DNA of 64,000 nt from Chitinophagales bacterium (GCA_013298665.1 JAAFIK010000002.1:62001-126000), one strand, 5' to 3'. Counted from the first letter of the stretch, positions 33,342-42,683 are shown. Numbers and translations: made by a program. Notes: a model not told the origin generated them from the sequence alone.

Positions 33342-34595
33342 ATGGCAGGATTAACCATATCAGAAAAAATTTTATCACAACACGCAGGGCATACCGTTCG
33401 GGCGGGCGAACTCTGCATTGTACCGGTGGATGGCTGTATGGCTACGGACACCACAGCGCCACTGGCGATCAGGGCTTTTGGCGAAATGGGGGGTGAAACA
33501 CTCTTTGATCCTGCGCGTTTTCACCTCATCATCGACCATGCTGCACCCGCACCCAACGAACGCATTGCCAATCTGCACCAGTTGATGCGTCAGTTTGCAA
33601 CAGCACAGGGCTGCAGTCTTTACGATGTGGGCAGCGGTATCTGTCACCAGGTGATGACTGACCACCGGAAAGTACAACCCGGCCAGGTATTCATGGGTGC
33701 CGACAGCCATACTCCCACCTATGGGGCGCTGAATGCCTTTGCCTGTGGTATGGGCAGCACCGATATTGCAGCCATTATGCTTACCGGTAAAACCTGGCTG
33801 AAAGTACCGGCAACCATAAAGGTTGTTGTACACGGGCATTTACAGCCGGGGGTTAGCGCCAAAGACCTGGTACTTGAAGTGGTGCGCCAGCTCACGATCA
33901 GCGGGGCAACCTATCAGGCGGTGGAATACCATGGAGAAACTGTGGCTGCGTTTTCGCTGAGCCAGCGGATGGTACTCTGCAATATGGTGGCGGAAATGGG
34001 GGCAAAAACAGGACTGGTATCGCCTGAAGGACTCGAACTGCCTTATGCTTTTACCCCGGTATATGCGGATGCAGATGCCAGCTACAGCCGGGTGATCACG
34101 ATTGATGCCGCTGCGATCAATCCCAAAATTGCCATACCCGATTCTCCGGATGCTGTTCATGATGCGGATGCGTACGCCGGTATAAAAATAACCTATGCCT
34201 TTATCGGCACCTGCACCAATGGCAGGCTCGACGATCTGCAGGAAGCCGCAAGGGTACTCCGGGGTAAACATATTGCACCCGGGGTACGTATGGTGATTGC
34301 ACCGGCGTCGCGGCAGGTACTGATCGATGCCCTCAGCGATGGTACCATACAAACACTTGTGGAAGCGGGTGCCACCATCATCAACAGTGGGTGTGGCCCT
34401 TGTGTGGGCAGCCACGAAGGGGTACCCGGTGATGGGGAGGTGGTGATCAGCACGGCCAACCGCAACTTCAGGGGCCGCATGGGCAATCCCAATGCCAGTA
34501 TCTACCTCGGCAGTCCGCGCACCGTTGCCCTCAGTGCACGCTATGGTTTTATCAGCAGCGAAACAAGTACACACCAAAACGATACCATACCATGA
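33342..34595 (+). CDS. Aconitase-family dehydratase, LeuC-like large subunit (copy 1)
   Basis: A 417-residue large subunit of the 3-isopropylmalate dehydratase/homoaconitase/dimethylmaleate hydratase group. The [4Fe-4S] cysteines are seen in GTCTNGR and in the CGPCVGSHEG segment. Substrate-channel signatures include MGADSHTPTYGALNAFACGMGS and IVPVDG near the N-terminus. The reaction is reversible hydration of a cis-dicarboxylic acid. It overlaps the small-subunit gene by four bases. Association with a CoA-transferase and an acyl-CoA lyase instead of leuA/leuB argues for a catabolic substrate such as a substituted maleate rather than leucine synthesis. Confidence 0.88.
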   Translation: MAGLTISEKILSQHAGHTVRAGELCIVPVDGCMATDTTAPLAIRAFGEMGGETLFDPARFHLIIDHAAPAPNERIANLHQLMRQFATAQGCSLYDVGSGICHQVMTDHRKVQPGQVFMGADSHTPTYGALNAFACGMGSTDIAAIMLTGKTWLKVPATIKVVVHGHLQPGVSAKDLVLEVVRQLTISGATYQAVEYHGETVAAFSLSQRMVLCNMVAEMGAKTGLVSPEGLELPYAFTPVYADADASYSRVITIDAAAINPKIAIPDSPDAVHDADAYAGIKITYAFIGTCTNGRLDDLQEAARVLRGKHIAPGVRMVIAPASRQVLIDALSDGTIQTLVEAGATIINSGCGPCVGSHEGVPGDGEVVISTANRNFRGRMGNPNASIYLGSPRTVALSARYGFISSETSTHQNDTIP

Positions 34596-35086
34596 TTACA
34601 GCAAAAGCACATGTTTATGGCGATCATATTGACACCGATCGTATCATTCCGGGAAAATATACCAAGACACTTGATCTTTCTACCTTAGCCGGTCATGTTA
34701 TGGAAGACCTGGATCCGGATTTTCACCGCAACTTTACGGCTGGCGACATTATTGTGGCTGGCGATAATTTTGGCTGCGGCTCTTCGCGCGAACAGGCTCC
34801 CGTAGCACTGAAGGCCGCAGGCGTAAGCTGTATCATCGCCCGTTTTTATGCCCGTATCTTTTTCCGGAATGCCATCAATATCGGCTTGCCGGTGCTGGAA
34901 ATACCCGACCATGATATTGCCCGTGGTGATATGCTGGAGGTACACCTGGAAACGGGTAAGGTGGTTAACCAGACCCGGCAAAAGACTTACCAGGCCACAC
35001 GCCTGCCCAAAGTGATGCTCGATATTATGCAGGCAGGCGGTTTGGTGCCTTATTTAAAAAAATACAACGATTATCAACTGCTATGA
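34592..35086 (+). CDS. Aconitase-family dehydratase, LeuD-like small subunit (copy 1)
   Basis: A 164-residue small (swivel) subunit: [18 protein letters not shown], the conserved [15 protein letters not shown] loop and [19 protein letters not shown]. It completes the active site of the large subunit whose gene overlaps it by four bases at 34592-34595. It overlaps the CoA-transferase gene by another four bases at 35083-35086, so the three genes are translationally coupled. Substrate specificity of this family lies partly in this subunit, but it cannot be read from sequence. Confidence 0.9.
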   Translation: MITAKAHVYGDHIDTDRIIPGKYTKTLDLSTLAGHVMEDLDPDFHRNFTAGDIIVAGDNFGCGSSREQAPVALKAAGVSCIIARFYARIFFRNAINIGLPVLEIPDHDIARGDMLEVHLETGKVVNQTRQKTYQATRLPKVMLDIMQAGGLVPYLKKYNDYQLL

Positions 35087-36261
35087 GTTTACCACTCCAT
35101 GCCATCAGGGTACTCGAATTTACCCACGCGGTAATGGGACCCACTACGGGTCTGTTACTGGCTGATATGGGTGCCGAAGTGATCCATATAGAGCCTCCGC
35201 AGGGCGATGAAACGCGCCGGCTCAAAGGTTTTGGCACGGGTTATTTTCCTTTTTACAGCCGCAACAAAAAAAGCCTGGCCATTGATATAAAAAGTGAAGC
35301 GGGCAAGGCGATTATCTTCGAACTGGTTAAAACGGCCGATGTGGTGGTGGAGAACTTCGGACCGGGTACAATGGACCGCCTCGGTTTTGGATACGATGTT
35401 CTCAGCGCCCTGAACCCGAGGCTTATTTACTGCTCGTTGAAGGGTTTTCTGAATGGGCCGTATGAAAACAGGCACGCCATGGATGAGGTGGTGCAGATGA
35501 TGGGTGGACTGGCTTACATGACGGGCCGTCCCGGCGATCCCCTGCGTGCGGGTACATCGGTAATTGATATCACGGGTGGAATGTTTGGTTATACAGGTAT
35601 CCTGCTCGCGCTTTATGAACGGATGCAGACGGGTACTGGTAAATTGGTTAAAGCCAGTCTTTTTGAAACCACCGCTTTTCTGATGGGGCAGCATATGGCC
35701 TGCAGCGCCATTACGCACCAGCCTGTTCCTCCCATGCCCGATCGCGTGAGCGCATGGAGCATCTATCGCGTCTTCTGTACCAGCGATCAGGATCAGGTGT
35801 TTATCGGCATCATCAGCGAAAAACATTGGGAACGTTTCTGCGAAGTGTTTGACCGGCCGGACTGGAAAAACGACCCGCGACTGGCCGGTAATAACCTCCG
35901 TATTGATCACCGGGAATGGTTTATCCCCGAACTGGAAGCCCTGTTGCTGAAGTACACCCGGGCTGAACTTGTACAGCTTTGTACAACGGCTGCGATCCCC
36001 TTTGCTCCTATTGCCCGGCCTGAAGATCTGTTTGACGACCCGCAGCTCAATGCAGGTGGAAGCCTGCTGCCCACGGTACTGCCCGATGGTACCGTTACCA
36101 AACTCCCCGCCACTCCGTTGGACTATGGCGGGGAAAGAACCACACTCCGGCATCACCCGCCCGCTATCGGGGCAGATACAGCTGCACTACTGCTGTCGAT
36201 CGGGATAGACAAAGCCGCCCTGGAGCAATTGGTTCAACGTAAAATCATTGCCATTTCATAA
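35083..36261 (+). CDS. CaiB/BaiF-family (class III) CoA-transferase
   Basis: 392 residues of the formyl-CoA transferase type. The N-terminal ALLLADMGAEVIHIEPP-like segment (here LLLADMGAEVIHIEPPQGD), VVENFGPGTMDRLGFGYDVL, the likely catalytic Asp in HAMDEVVQMMGGLAYMTG, and GTSVIDITGGMFG are all present. These enzymes move CoA between carboxylic acids through an aspartyl anhydride. Coupled with the LeuCD-like hydratase and the upstream lyase, it plausibly activates a hydroxy-dicarboxylate, for example a citramalate-type acid, before C-C cleavage. That order is inference from gene content. Confidence 0.9.
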   Translation: MSLPLHAIRVLEFTHAVMGPTTGLLLADMGAEVIHIEPPQGDETRRLKGFGTGYFPFYSRNKKSLAIDIKSEAGKAIIFELVKTADVVVENFGPGTMDRLGFGYDVLSALNPRLIYCSLKGFLNGPYENRHAMDEVVQMMGGLAYMTGRPGDPLRAGTSVIDITGGMFGYTGILLALYERMQTGTGKLVKASLFETTAFLMGQHMACSAITHQPVPPMPDRVSAWSIYRVFCTSDQDQVFIGIISEKHWERFCEVFDRPDWKNDPRLAGNNLRIDHREWFIPELEALLLKYTRAELVQLCTTAAIPFAPIARPEDLFDDPQLNAGGSLLPTVLPDGTVTKLPATPLDYGGERTTLRHHPPAIGADTAALLLSIGIDKAALEQLVQRKIIAIS

Positions 36262-36270
36262 ACTTTTATT

Positions 36271-37728
36271 ATGTACGACCTCATCATCAACAATGTAAAA
36301 TTAGTGCGTCCCAACACCCAAACGGTGAGCCAGGCTGATATTGCCATTAAAGACGGAAAGGTTGCCCTCGTGGCTCCTGCTATTGAAAAAGGACTGGCGG
36401 CTGCCGTTTATGAAGGGCGTGGTTATCTTGCCTTTCCGGGTTTGGTGGATGCGCATATGCATACCGGCATTTACAATCCGCTGGAGGAAGACGCGGTAAG
36501 CGAAAGCCGGGCTGCAGCCATGGGTGGCGTTACCACTTCACTCAACTATATGCGTACGGGCAAATATTACCTCAACAAGACGGGGCCTTATGCCGAATTT
36601 TTCCCCGAGGTATTGCAATTATCGAAAGACAACTTTTATGTAGATTACGCTTATCATATTGCTCCGATCCGGTACAGCCATATCGATGAGATTGACCTGC
36701 TGGTAGAGAAACACGGCGTTACCTCATTTAAGATTTTTATGTTTTATGGCAACTATGGTTTGCATGGCAACAGTACGGCACAGCAGGATTTTCTGATGAC
36801 GCCGGATGGCGAATATTACGACTATGCGCACTTCGAATTCATTATGCGTGGTGTAAAAAAGACCATGGAGCGTTTCCCGGAAAAAGCCGCGCATATCAGC
36901 CTGGGGCTTCATTGCGAAACAGCAGAGATTATGCGTGCTTACACCAGCTTAGTACAAAAGAATGGTGACCTCAGTGGCTTAAGGGCCTATTCTGCTGCCC
37001 GTCCGCCACACAGTGAGGGGCTGGCCATATTTATTGCTTCCTACCTGGCCCACGAAACCGAATGTGCCAATATCAACCTTCTTCACCTCACGTCTGCCAA
37101 GGCTGTGGATGCTGCCATGATGATGCAGACGGCATTTCCCCATATCAATTTTAAACGCGAGGTAACGCTGGCACACCTGCTCCTCGACTATGATTGTGCC
37201 TGCGGGTTGAATGCTAAGGTAAACCCACCCATCCGCAGCCGGGAAGATGTGGAATATTTATGGGAACACCTGCACCGGGGCAATATCGACTGGGTATGCA
37301 GCGACCATGCCTGTTGCAAAGCCGAGTTTAAAACAGATGCCCACGAAAAGGAAAATGTATGGCTGGCAAAGAGTGGATTTGGTGGTACAGAAATGCTGCT
37401 CAGCGGTCTTTATACGGAAGGCAGCAAAAGGGGACTTTCCCTGAACCGCATGGCCGAACTGCTTTCCTGGAATCCGGCGCAACGTTTCGGGTTGCCAGGT
37501 AAGGGCGACATTGCTCCGGGCTATGATGCTGATATTGTATTGATGAATCCGGATGAAAGTTTTGTTGTAGATTCGGGTTTGTCTCCTTCCACCCAGGGAT
37601 ACAGTGTATTTGAGGGCAGCACTTTCAGCGGTGCTGTAAAGGCTACGTTTTTGCGGGGCGGACTGGTGTATGAAAATGGCAACATCATTGGTGCGGCAAG
37701 GGGGCAATACCTGCACCGGCCATATTAA
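36271..37728 (+). CDS. Dihydropyrimidinase/hydantoinase-type cyclic amidohydrolase
   Basis: A 485-residue binuclear metal amidohydrolase. Metal ligands: HMH in DAHMHTGIYN near residue 60, the carboxylated Lys in TSFKIFMFYG near 150, His in GLHCETAEI near 210, His in LLHLTSAKAVD and the Asp in VCSDHACC. Family members open cyclic ureides, imides and lactams (dihydropyrimidines, hydantoins, cyclic imides) or release allantoate. With all ligands present it should be active. It follows the CoA-transferase gene by nine bases. The ring opened is unknown; in this setting a cyclic imide or N-heterocycle is likely. Confidence 0.88.
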   Translation: MYDLIINNVKLVRPNTQTVSQADIAIKDGKVALVAPAIEKGLAAAVYEGRGYLAFPGLVDAHMHTGIYNPLEEDAVSESRAAAMGGVTTSLNYMRTGKYYLNKTGPYAEFFPEVLQLSKDNFYVDYAYHIAPIRYSHIDEIDLLVEKHGVTSFKIFMFYGNYGLHGNSTAQQDFLMTPDGEYYDYAHFEFIMRGVKKTMERFPEKAAHISLGLHCETAEIMRAYTSLVQKNGDLSGLRAYSAARPPHSEGLAIFIASYLAHETECANINLLHLTSAKAVDAAMMMQTAFPHINFKREVTLAHLLLDYDCACGLNAKVNPPIRSREDVEYLWEHLHRGNIDWVCSDHACCKAEFKTDAHEKENVWLAKSGFGGTEMLLSGLYTEGSKRGLSLNRMAELLSWNPAQRFGLPGKGDIAPGYDADIVLMNPDESFVVDSGLSPSTQGYSVFEGSTFSGAVKATFLRGGLVYENGNIIGAARGQYLHRPY

Positions 37729-37782
37729 GGTATCATTTTTTGTAACCGGGTTATCCTTTCAACATACGACAAACCAAAACAA

Positions 37783-39012
37783 ATGAATAAGTATTACTGC
37801 TGGATCATCCTTTTCTGCCTGTTTTTAGTGTATATGGCCAGTAACGGTATGGTACTCAATACCTTTACCCAATATACACCGGAGCTGATGAAATACTGGA
37901 AACTGGACTTCAAAGGCGCGTCATCTTTTCAATCCACCATTTATTTTGTACTGGCCCTGCCGCTGCCTTTTGCAGGGTTGCTGCTGCAACGTTATTCACC
38001 CAAAAAAATGATGCTGATCGGTGGTGTCGGCATTGCCATCAGTCTCTTCTTTTTTGGCAATGCGAATACGATTGGTATGATGCGGATATTTACCATTCTT
38101 TTCCCGTTGTTCCTGTCGGTTGTGGGGTTGCTTACCTGTATGTACCTGATCAACAACTGGTTCAGCAGGTACCGGGGTATTGCTACAGGGCTGCTGCTGA
38201 TGGGCAGCAGCGTTGGCCCGGCCATCTTTGCGCCCATACTTGGCGGCTGGATCAAAAACATCGGCTGGCAGCAGGCGGCCATGTATGAAGCCATCATTGG
38301 TGCCATACTGATACTTGTACCTGCGCTTTTTGTGCGGAACCACCCTGCGGATGTCAATACCTGGGCAGATGGTATTGAAGGCAATATGGGTGGACAGCCC
38401 AGGGTTGATAAAGCGTTGGCCCGTAACCATTTTGGTAAAGCTGTACGCTCCACCAATTTTTATCTGGTTGTTATTGTTACGGCCATATTGTGGTTTTGTA
38501 TCGGAGGGTTGTTTGTTCACCACGGCCTCTATCTGAAGGAATTGAAATTAGACGCCGAAAGGGCAGGGCGGATCACCGGATTATTTTTCCTGTCGAGCCT
38601 TATCGGTAAATTGTTATTTGGCTGGATCAGCGATAAACTGGATGTAAAAAAAGTAATGCTGTTCAGTGTATTCAATATGCTTGTGGGCTGTGTTTTGCTG
38701 TGGATGAGCGTCAAAAGCCCTGCTTTTATGATTCCTTATGCCATTCTGCTGGGTGCGGGCTACAGCGGCACTTTCACCATGATACAGCTTTATGCTATGC
38801 GGTTGTATGGCGGCCCGGCATATGGCAGTATCCTGGGGCTCTTGTCTTTTGTTGACACGCTTTCTCTTGCCCTCGGGGGTATGCTGTTTGCCAAACTGCG
38901 GATGACTTCTACCGACTACAGTAATCCTTTTTTGCTGATGGTGGTACTTACGGGCTTTTCGCTGCTGGTCACTTTTATTATTAATCGCCGTACAGACAAA
39001 TCAGTTTACTAA
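37783..39012 (+). CDS. MFS transporter, oxalate/formate- or monocarboxylate-like
   Basis: 409 residues with twelve predicted membrane segments (for example IILFCLFLVYMASNGMVL; FQSTIYFVLALPLPFAGLLL; LVVIVTAILWFCIGGLFVH; MIPYAILLGAGYSGTFTMIQL). The loop motifs LQRYSPKKMMLIGG and FGWISDKLDVKKVM are MFS-type. The N- and C-halves resemble OFA/monocarboxylate porters, which carry organic acids. It lies in the first catabolic operon between the amidohydrolase and the MarR gene, so it likely imports the pathway substrate or an acid intermediate. Confidence 0.85.
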   Translation: MNKYYCWIILFCLFLVYMASNGMVLNTFTQYTPELMKYWKLDFKGASSFQSTIYFVLALPLPFAGLLLQRYSPKKMMLIGGVGIAISLFFFGNANTIGMMRIFTILFPLFLSVVGLLTCMYLINNWFSRYRGIATGLLLMGSSVGPAIFAPILGGWIKNIGWQQAAMYEAIIGAILILVPALFVRNHPADVNTWADGIEGNMGGQPRVDKALARNHFGKAVRSTNFYLVVIVTAILWFCIGGLFVHHGLYLKELKLDAERAGRITGLFFLSSLIGKLLFGWISDKLDVKKVMLFSVFNMLVGCVLLWMSVKSPAFMIPYAILLGAGYSGTFTMIQLYAMRLYGGPAYGSILGLLSFVDTLSLALGGMLFAKLRMTSTDYSNPFLLMVVLTGFSLLVTFIINRRTDKSVY

Positions 39013-39017
39013 ATTTG
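39010..39017 (+). promoter_or_regulatory. Possible internal -7 promoter element before marR
   Basis: TAAATTTG fits TAnnTTTG exactly and overlaps the MFS stop codon, five bases before the marR ATG. This would give a nearly leaderless marR transcript. Position and match are suggestive only; no clear -33 element is seen. Confidence 0.3.
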
Positions 39018-39021
39018 TTCC

Positions 39022-39504
39022 ATGATCAAAGAAAACCTCAACGCATCGGTTATTTTCCATGTCATCAAGTTCAGCGAAACCATCCGCAAGCAGGGTGATA
39101 TCCTGACGCAGCGCTATGGCATCACCACACAGCAATGGCTTATTATGCTGCTGCTGGCCAAAGATCCCAATATCATCTACTTTAAAGAGAACCCGCAGGA
39201 AAAACCCATGCTGGCCAAAGAACTGGCAGAAGCCATGAATGTTACCCGCACCAATATTACCAACCTGCTGAATGTTTTAATGGGTAAAAAACTCATCAAA
39301 CAAACGACGGACAAGGTGGACAAAAGAAAAAAGCGGCTGGTACTGACTACAGAAGGCGAGCGCATCATCATGGAACTGGAGGAGCCGCGGCATAAAAGGA
39401 ACAGCCGTCTTTTCGGCAAGTTCAGTAAGGCCGAAAAGGAGAATTTTATCGGCTTTATACAGGTATGCCTGGATACGCTTAAGAAAGATATGGTTGCCGG
39501 TTAA
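39022..39504 (+). CDS. MarR-family transcriptional regulator, candidate controller of the island
   Basis: 160 residues of the MarR winged-helix fold: helices at QGDILTQRYGITTQQWLIMLLL, the recognition region MLAKELAEAMNVTRTNITN, and the wing DKVDKRKKRLVLTTEGERI. MarR dimers bind short palindromes near promoters and release DNA when they bind aromatic acids or CoA thioesters. It is the only DNA-binding regulator in the 32-64 kb region. Palindromes with core GTTAA-N5-TTAAC, or close variants, sit before every main unit there, so it is the natural candidate to bind them. That link is inferred. Confidence 0.88.
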   Translation: MIKENLNASVIFHVIKFSETIRKQGDILTQRYGITTQQWLIMLLLAKDPNIIYFKENPQEKPMLAKELAEAMNVTRTNITNLLNVLMGKKLIKQTTDKVDKRKKRLVLTTEGERIIMELEEPRHKRNSRLFGKFSKAEKENFIGFIQVCLDTLKKDMVAG

Positions 39505-39567
39505 CCCGGCTTAACGATTTAACCCGGACGGGTACAATCTCATACGAATATAAAGGGCTGCTGCAAT

Positions 39568-40227
39568 CTACTTCCGGTCGTATACCAGTGGTGTATCATA
39601 GGGTGTAAGCCGCTGCCCGTTTTTCTCCAGGAGTTCCATTACAATCAATTGCTGCTTACTTAGGGTTTCGATCAGGGTAAACCTCATGCCATTACCCAGT
39701 TCATTGGATGTGTTTGTGGTAAATGTACCCGCTGCCGGATGATAGATATACCTCGCACCTTTAAAGGTTGGGGAGGGTTTGAGCAACGCATAATCCAGCC
39801 GTAGTGCGGCATTATCGTTGCGGATCATTTTTTTATCCGGATCAGCGGGCAACTGGTAAACGATCAGCCGGATGCTGGTATCCGTTTCTGCCGAGAAGAA
39901 AAAAAGATAGGGCTTGATATCTGCAGGCTTACCCGGGTATTCGTAATAACTTTCTTCCAGTACAAAAAAACCGTTGAGGTCTGCCGGCAGGTTGTCAATT
40001 TTTGCGTCTGCCACCCGGTTGACATGCCGGGCAGAAGGGTGCAGTTGCCGGCCTGCACTGATCTCTGCTGCCACCTGTTTGCTGTTGTCAAAATCGCCGG
40101 TAATCACTTCGCGAAAAAGATCAATCAGTTTTACCGGCTTTTGTAGCGGTTTGCTGCTGCTGCATCCGCTGCCCGACAGGAGCACAACCAATACCGTCCA
40201 TACCAAAGTGTTGCTTATTCTTGCCAT
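39568..40227 (-). CDS. Lipoprotein with CpeT-like N-terminal region
   Basis: 219 residues with a lipoprotein signal (VLVVLLSGSGCSSSK, lipidated Cys near residue 22). Residues about 33-100 (LIDLFREVITGDFDNSKQVAAE, then FVLEESYYEYPGKPADIKPYLFFFS) resemble the start of the CpcT/CpeT calycin family, as does the more complete gene at 48242-49225. The C-terminal half lacks the family's cysteine/Trp motifs. It is the last gene of the minus-strand unit after the aldehyde dehydrogenase (21-base gap). Ligand binding is plausible but unproven. Confidence 0.55.
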   Translation of the reverse strand: MARISNTLVWTVLVVLLSGSGCSSSKPLQKPVKLIDLFREVITGDFDNSKQVAAEISAGRQLHPSARHVNRVADAKIDNLPADLNGFFVLEESYYEYPGKPADIKPYLFFFSAETDTSIRLIVYQLPADPDKKMIRNDNAALRLDYALLKPSPTFKGARYIYHPAAGTFTTNTSNELGNGMRFTLIETLSKQQLIVMELLEKNGQRLTPYDTPLVYDRK

Positions 40228-40248
40228 ATTTCCTTTGTTATAAAATGA

Positions 40249-41658
40249 TTACGCATCATACCACCATGGACTTGGGGCATCGCCTTCTTTGATGATGAAT
40301 ACTTTTTGCCGCATGAATCTTTTGATGGCAGCGGGCCCCATTCTTGTGCCGCCGATGCCGCTGAGTTTAAACGAATTTTTTTCGCCTTCGTGCATAACGG
40401 CTGTAAGTGCACAATCATTGATACTGATAGCGCCTCCTTCAACCTGTGCAGCCAGCTCCATCGCTGTTGCCGTGTCTGCCGCAAAAACTGCCCCGCTCAG
40501 GCCATAGCGGGTACCATTGGCCAATGCAATGGCATCTTCCTTAGCATGAAAAGCCATAACCGGCAGGATGGGACCAAAGGTTTCTTCTGTCATTACTTTC
40601 ATGCCGTGGTGTACATGGGTAAGGATGGTGGGGTGGCAGTAAGAACCCCCATTGATCGTACGGCACCGGGCATCGCCATATACCAGTGTTGCACCTTTAC
40701 TGAGCGCATCCTGTAAATGATCGTTGATGATCTCTGCCTGCCTGCCAAAGATGAGCGGCCCGATCTGCCCGTTGTGTATATCACCATCATTCAGCCGCAC
40801 CTGCGCAGCTTTCTGCGCAAGCAATTGTACAAAAGCGTCATGGATGGTATCCTGTACATAGATGCGCTCGATGGATAGACAACTCTGTCCCGCATTGGCC
40901 GTACCGCCCCAAAGTATGGAAGAGGTTGCAAGATCCAGATCGGCGCCTTCAAGCACGATAGCCGGATCTTTACCCCCCATTTCAAGAAAAACCGGGATCA
41001 TGGCCTTAGCCGCAGCGTCATATACTTTTTTACCGGTGGCGGTGCTGCCGGTAAAGCAAACAAGGTCGCTTGTAGCTACCATCGCTGCACCAACGGCACC
41101 ATCGCCTTCAATATAGCGGAATATTCCGTGCAAGGCAGGTACTTCCGCGATGGTTGCTGCCATAACGCGGATAAATCTCGGGGTTACCTCACTGGGCTTT
41201 ACGAGTACTGCAGATCCTGCAAGCAATGCGGGGATGGTGTCGATGAGTGAAAGCAGGAGTGGAAAATTCCAGGGCGATATTACACTTACCAATGGGTAGG
41301 GTACAAGCTCCTGCTGCAACTGTAAAAAGGGAATGGAAGCCGTTTTGCGTGGCACCGGCTGGCAGAAATCCCTTGCAATACCACACCAGCGGTCGATAGC
41401 CGTGGCGACGAGATCGGCTTCCAGTACGGTTTCCCAATGCCGGCCGGTATCTGTACACAACGCATCCACCAGGGCAGACTTGTGGGCCACCACCACCTGT
41501 TTCCATTGCTGCATGGCTGCGATGCGGTATTCAATACCCCCCTGCTGCCAGGCTTGTTGCTCCTGTCGGAGTTGCGCTGCCAGTGCAGCCACTGCTGTGG
41601 CTGACGGCGGGGTGATGGTATAATCGTATTGCCCTGTTCTTGGATTTCTTATGTTCAT
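40249..41658 (-). CDS. NAD(P)-dependent aldehyde dehydrogenase
   Basis: A 469-residue ALDH that oxidises an aldehyde to its acid. The cofactor loop is ISPWNFPLLL with the conserved Asn, the general base Glu is in FLEMGGKDPAIV, and the catalytic Cys is in NAGQSCLSIERIYV. The C-terminal EETFGPILPVMAF is also standard. Its start overlaps the end of the amidase gene by four bases, so the two are co-translated. In pathway terms it could oxidise a semialdehyde formed after ring opening or aldol cleavage. The substrate is unknown. Confidence 0.92.
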   Translation of the reverse strand: MNIRNPRTGQYDYTITPPSATAVAALAAQLRQEQQAWQQGGIEYRIAAMQQWKQVVVAHKSALVDALCTDTGRHWETVLEADLVATAIDRWCGIARDFCQPVPRKTASIPFLQLQQELVPYPLVSVISPWNFPLLLSLIDTIPALLAGSAVLVKPSEVTPRFIRVMAATIAEVPALHGIFRYIEGDGAVGAAMVATSDLVCFTGSTATGKKVYDAAAKAMIPVFLEMGGKDPAIVLEGADLDLATSSILWGGTANAGQSCLSIERIYVQDTIHDAFVQLLAQKAAQVRLNDGDIHNGQIGPLIFGRQAEIINDHLQDALSKGATLVYGDARCRTINGGSYCHPTILTHVHHGMKVMTEETFGPILPVMAFHAKEDAIALANGTRYGLSGAVFAADTATAMELAAQVEGGAISINDCALTAVMHEGEKNSFKLSGIGGTRMGPAAIKRFMRQKVFIIKEGDAPSPWWYDA

Positions 41659-42683
41659 TCAATAATACCTTTTTGCTTCAGGTCTGCAATAACCTGTTGC
41701 TGTTGATTCGTGAAATAGGCCGGCTCTGGTACGGTTGCTGCCAGTCCGTTGGGCGGATATATGCTGCCGTTATATACATCAGCGAAAAGCTCAAGGCGTT
41801 GCCGGCTGAGGAAATGGCTCATGCCCGGGCGGCTGCGGTGGTGACGAAGGGCATCAAGGTGCAGGGTGGCATTGGCGACCATGCTTTCCCCAAATCCCGC
41901 TTCACAAAGTTTCAATCCTTCATAGTTCACCACCTGTGAATGACCATCTGTACTATTGGCGGGTATAGCATAGCCTTGTATGCCTGCGCTGTTGGCACTC
42001 ACTACATAGGCCATATTTTCTATGGCCCGGGCCAGTTTGGCAATATTTTTTTGTGTGGGCATCAGACTACCCACTTCAGAAGAGGAATGCAGCAATACCT
42101 CGGCACCATGAAGCGCGAGACACCTCGCGATTTCGGGGTAAAGGATTTCTTCGGAAGCGATACAGGCCAGATTGCCAATGGGTGTTTTGCAAACGGGGAA
42201 AAGACTCTCCCGGCCATATTTGTCAATATAGGCATCGAGTACATCGTGTGGCGTGGGCGCAAACATACTGTTGAGCCGCCGGTACCGCAGTACCACGAAA
42301 CCGGCGGGATTGATGATAAATGAGGTTTGAAAATACAGTAACGGAAAATGCGGATCGTTTTCATATACATTCCCCGACAGGTAGATGTCATTATCAACTG
42401 CAATTGCTGCCAGTGCATCATATTCAGGACCGTTGCTGTCGATACAGCCCCTGGTTTTCCATGCTGCCGCAGTTTCACCCATGGGAAAGCCCGAAAGAAA
42501 ATATTCGGGTAATACCAGGAGCCGCAGATCGCGGCCAATAAACCCTTTGCTGGCCGCGATCTGCCGGCCGATCCGTGTAATGGCCGCTGCCATCGAAACC
42601 CGGGCCTCTTCAGGTGTACAATGGTTTACGGACTGGCAGGTTGTTTGTAACGCTAATGCCTTGTATGGTGTGATGGATGACAT
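41655..42683 (-). CDS. Nitrilase-superfamily amidase, catalytic Lys apparently replaced by Arg
   Basis: 342 residues of the carbon-nitrogen hydrolase fold. The catalytic Glu is in LLVLPEYFLSGFPMG and the nucleophile Cys in GNLACIASEEILYPEIA. At the place of the usual catalytic Lys (RKxHL-type segment) this protein reads RYRRLNSMFAPTPHD, so Arg seems to stand there. The superfamily hydrolyses nitriles, amides and N-carbamoyl compounds. Coupled to an aldehyde dehydrogenase and near a cyclic amidohydrolase, it would fit hydrolysis of a ring-opened half-amide or carbamoyl acid. It overlaps the ALDH gene by four bases. Confidence 0.82.
   Translation of the reverse strand: MSSITPYKALALQTTCQSVNHCTPEEARVSMAAAITRIGRQIAASKGFIGRDLRLLVLPEYFLSGFPMGETAAAWKTRGCIDSNGPEYDALAAIAVDNDIYLSGNVYENDPHFPLLYFQTSFIINPAGFVVLRYRRLNSMFAPTPHDVLDAYIDKYGRESLFPVCKTPIGNLACIASEEILYPEIARCLALHGAEVLLHSSSEVGSLMPTQKNIAKLARAIENMAYVVSANSAGIQGYAIPANSTDGHSQVVNYEGLKLCEAGFGESMVANATLHLDALRHHRSRPGMSHFLSRQRLELFADVYNGSIYPPNGLAATVPEPAYFTNQQQQVIADLKQKGIIE

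Noticed and set aside
33840..34577. 245-residue minus-strand frame opposite the LeuC-like gene
   Set aside because: Rich in Cys, His, Tyr and Ile typical of antisense of Gly/Ala/Asp-rich enzymes; the plus-strand gene has all catalytic motifs.
33342..35086. Leucine biosynthesis leuCD
   Set aside because: No leuA, leuB or ilv genes are near; the pair is coupled to a CoA-transferase under a catabolic-type operator, so the generic leucine label was not used.
35155..36156. 333-residue minus-strand frame opposite the CoA-transferase
   Set aside because: A long antisense shadow caused by codon bias; the plus-strand CaiB/BaiF motifs are complete.
39499..39540. Further operator copy (GTTAA then TTAAC) after marR
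   Set aside because: The spacing is six bases with a GC-rich centre and it lies between convergent gene ends, not at a promoter.
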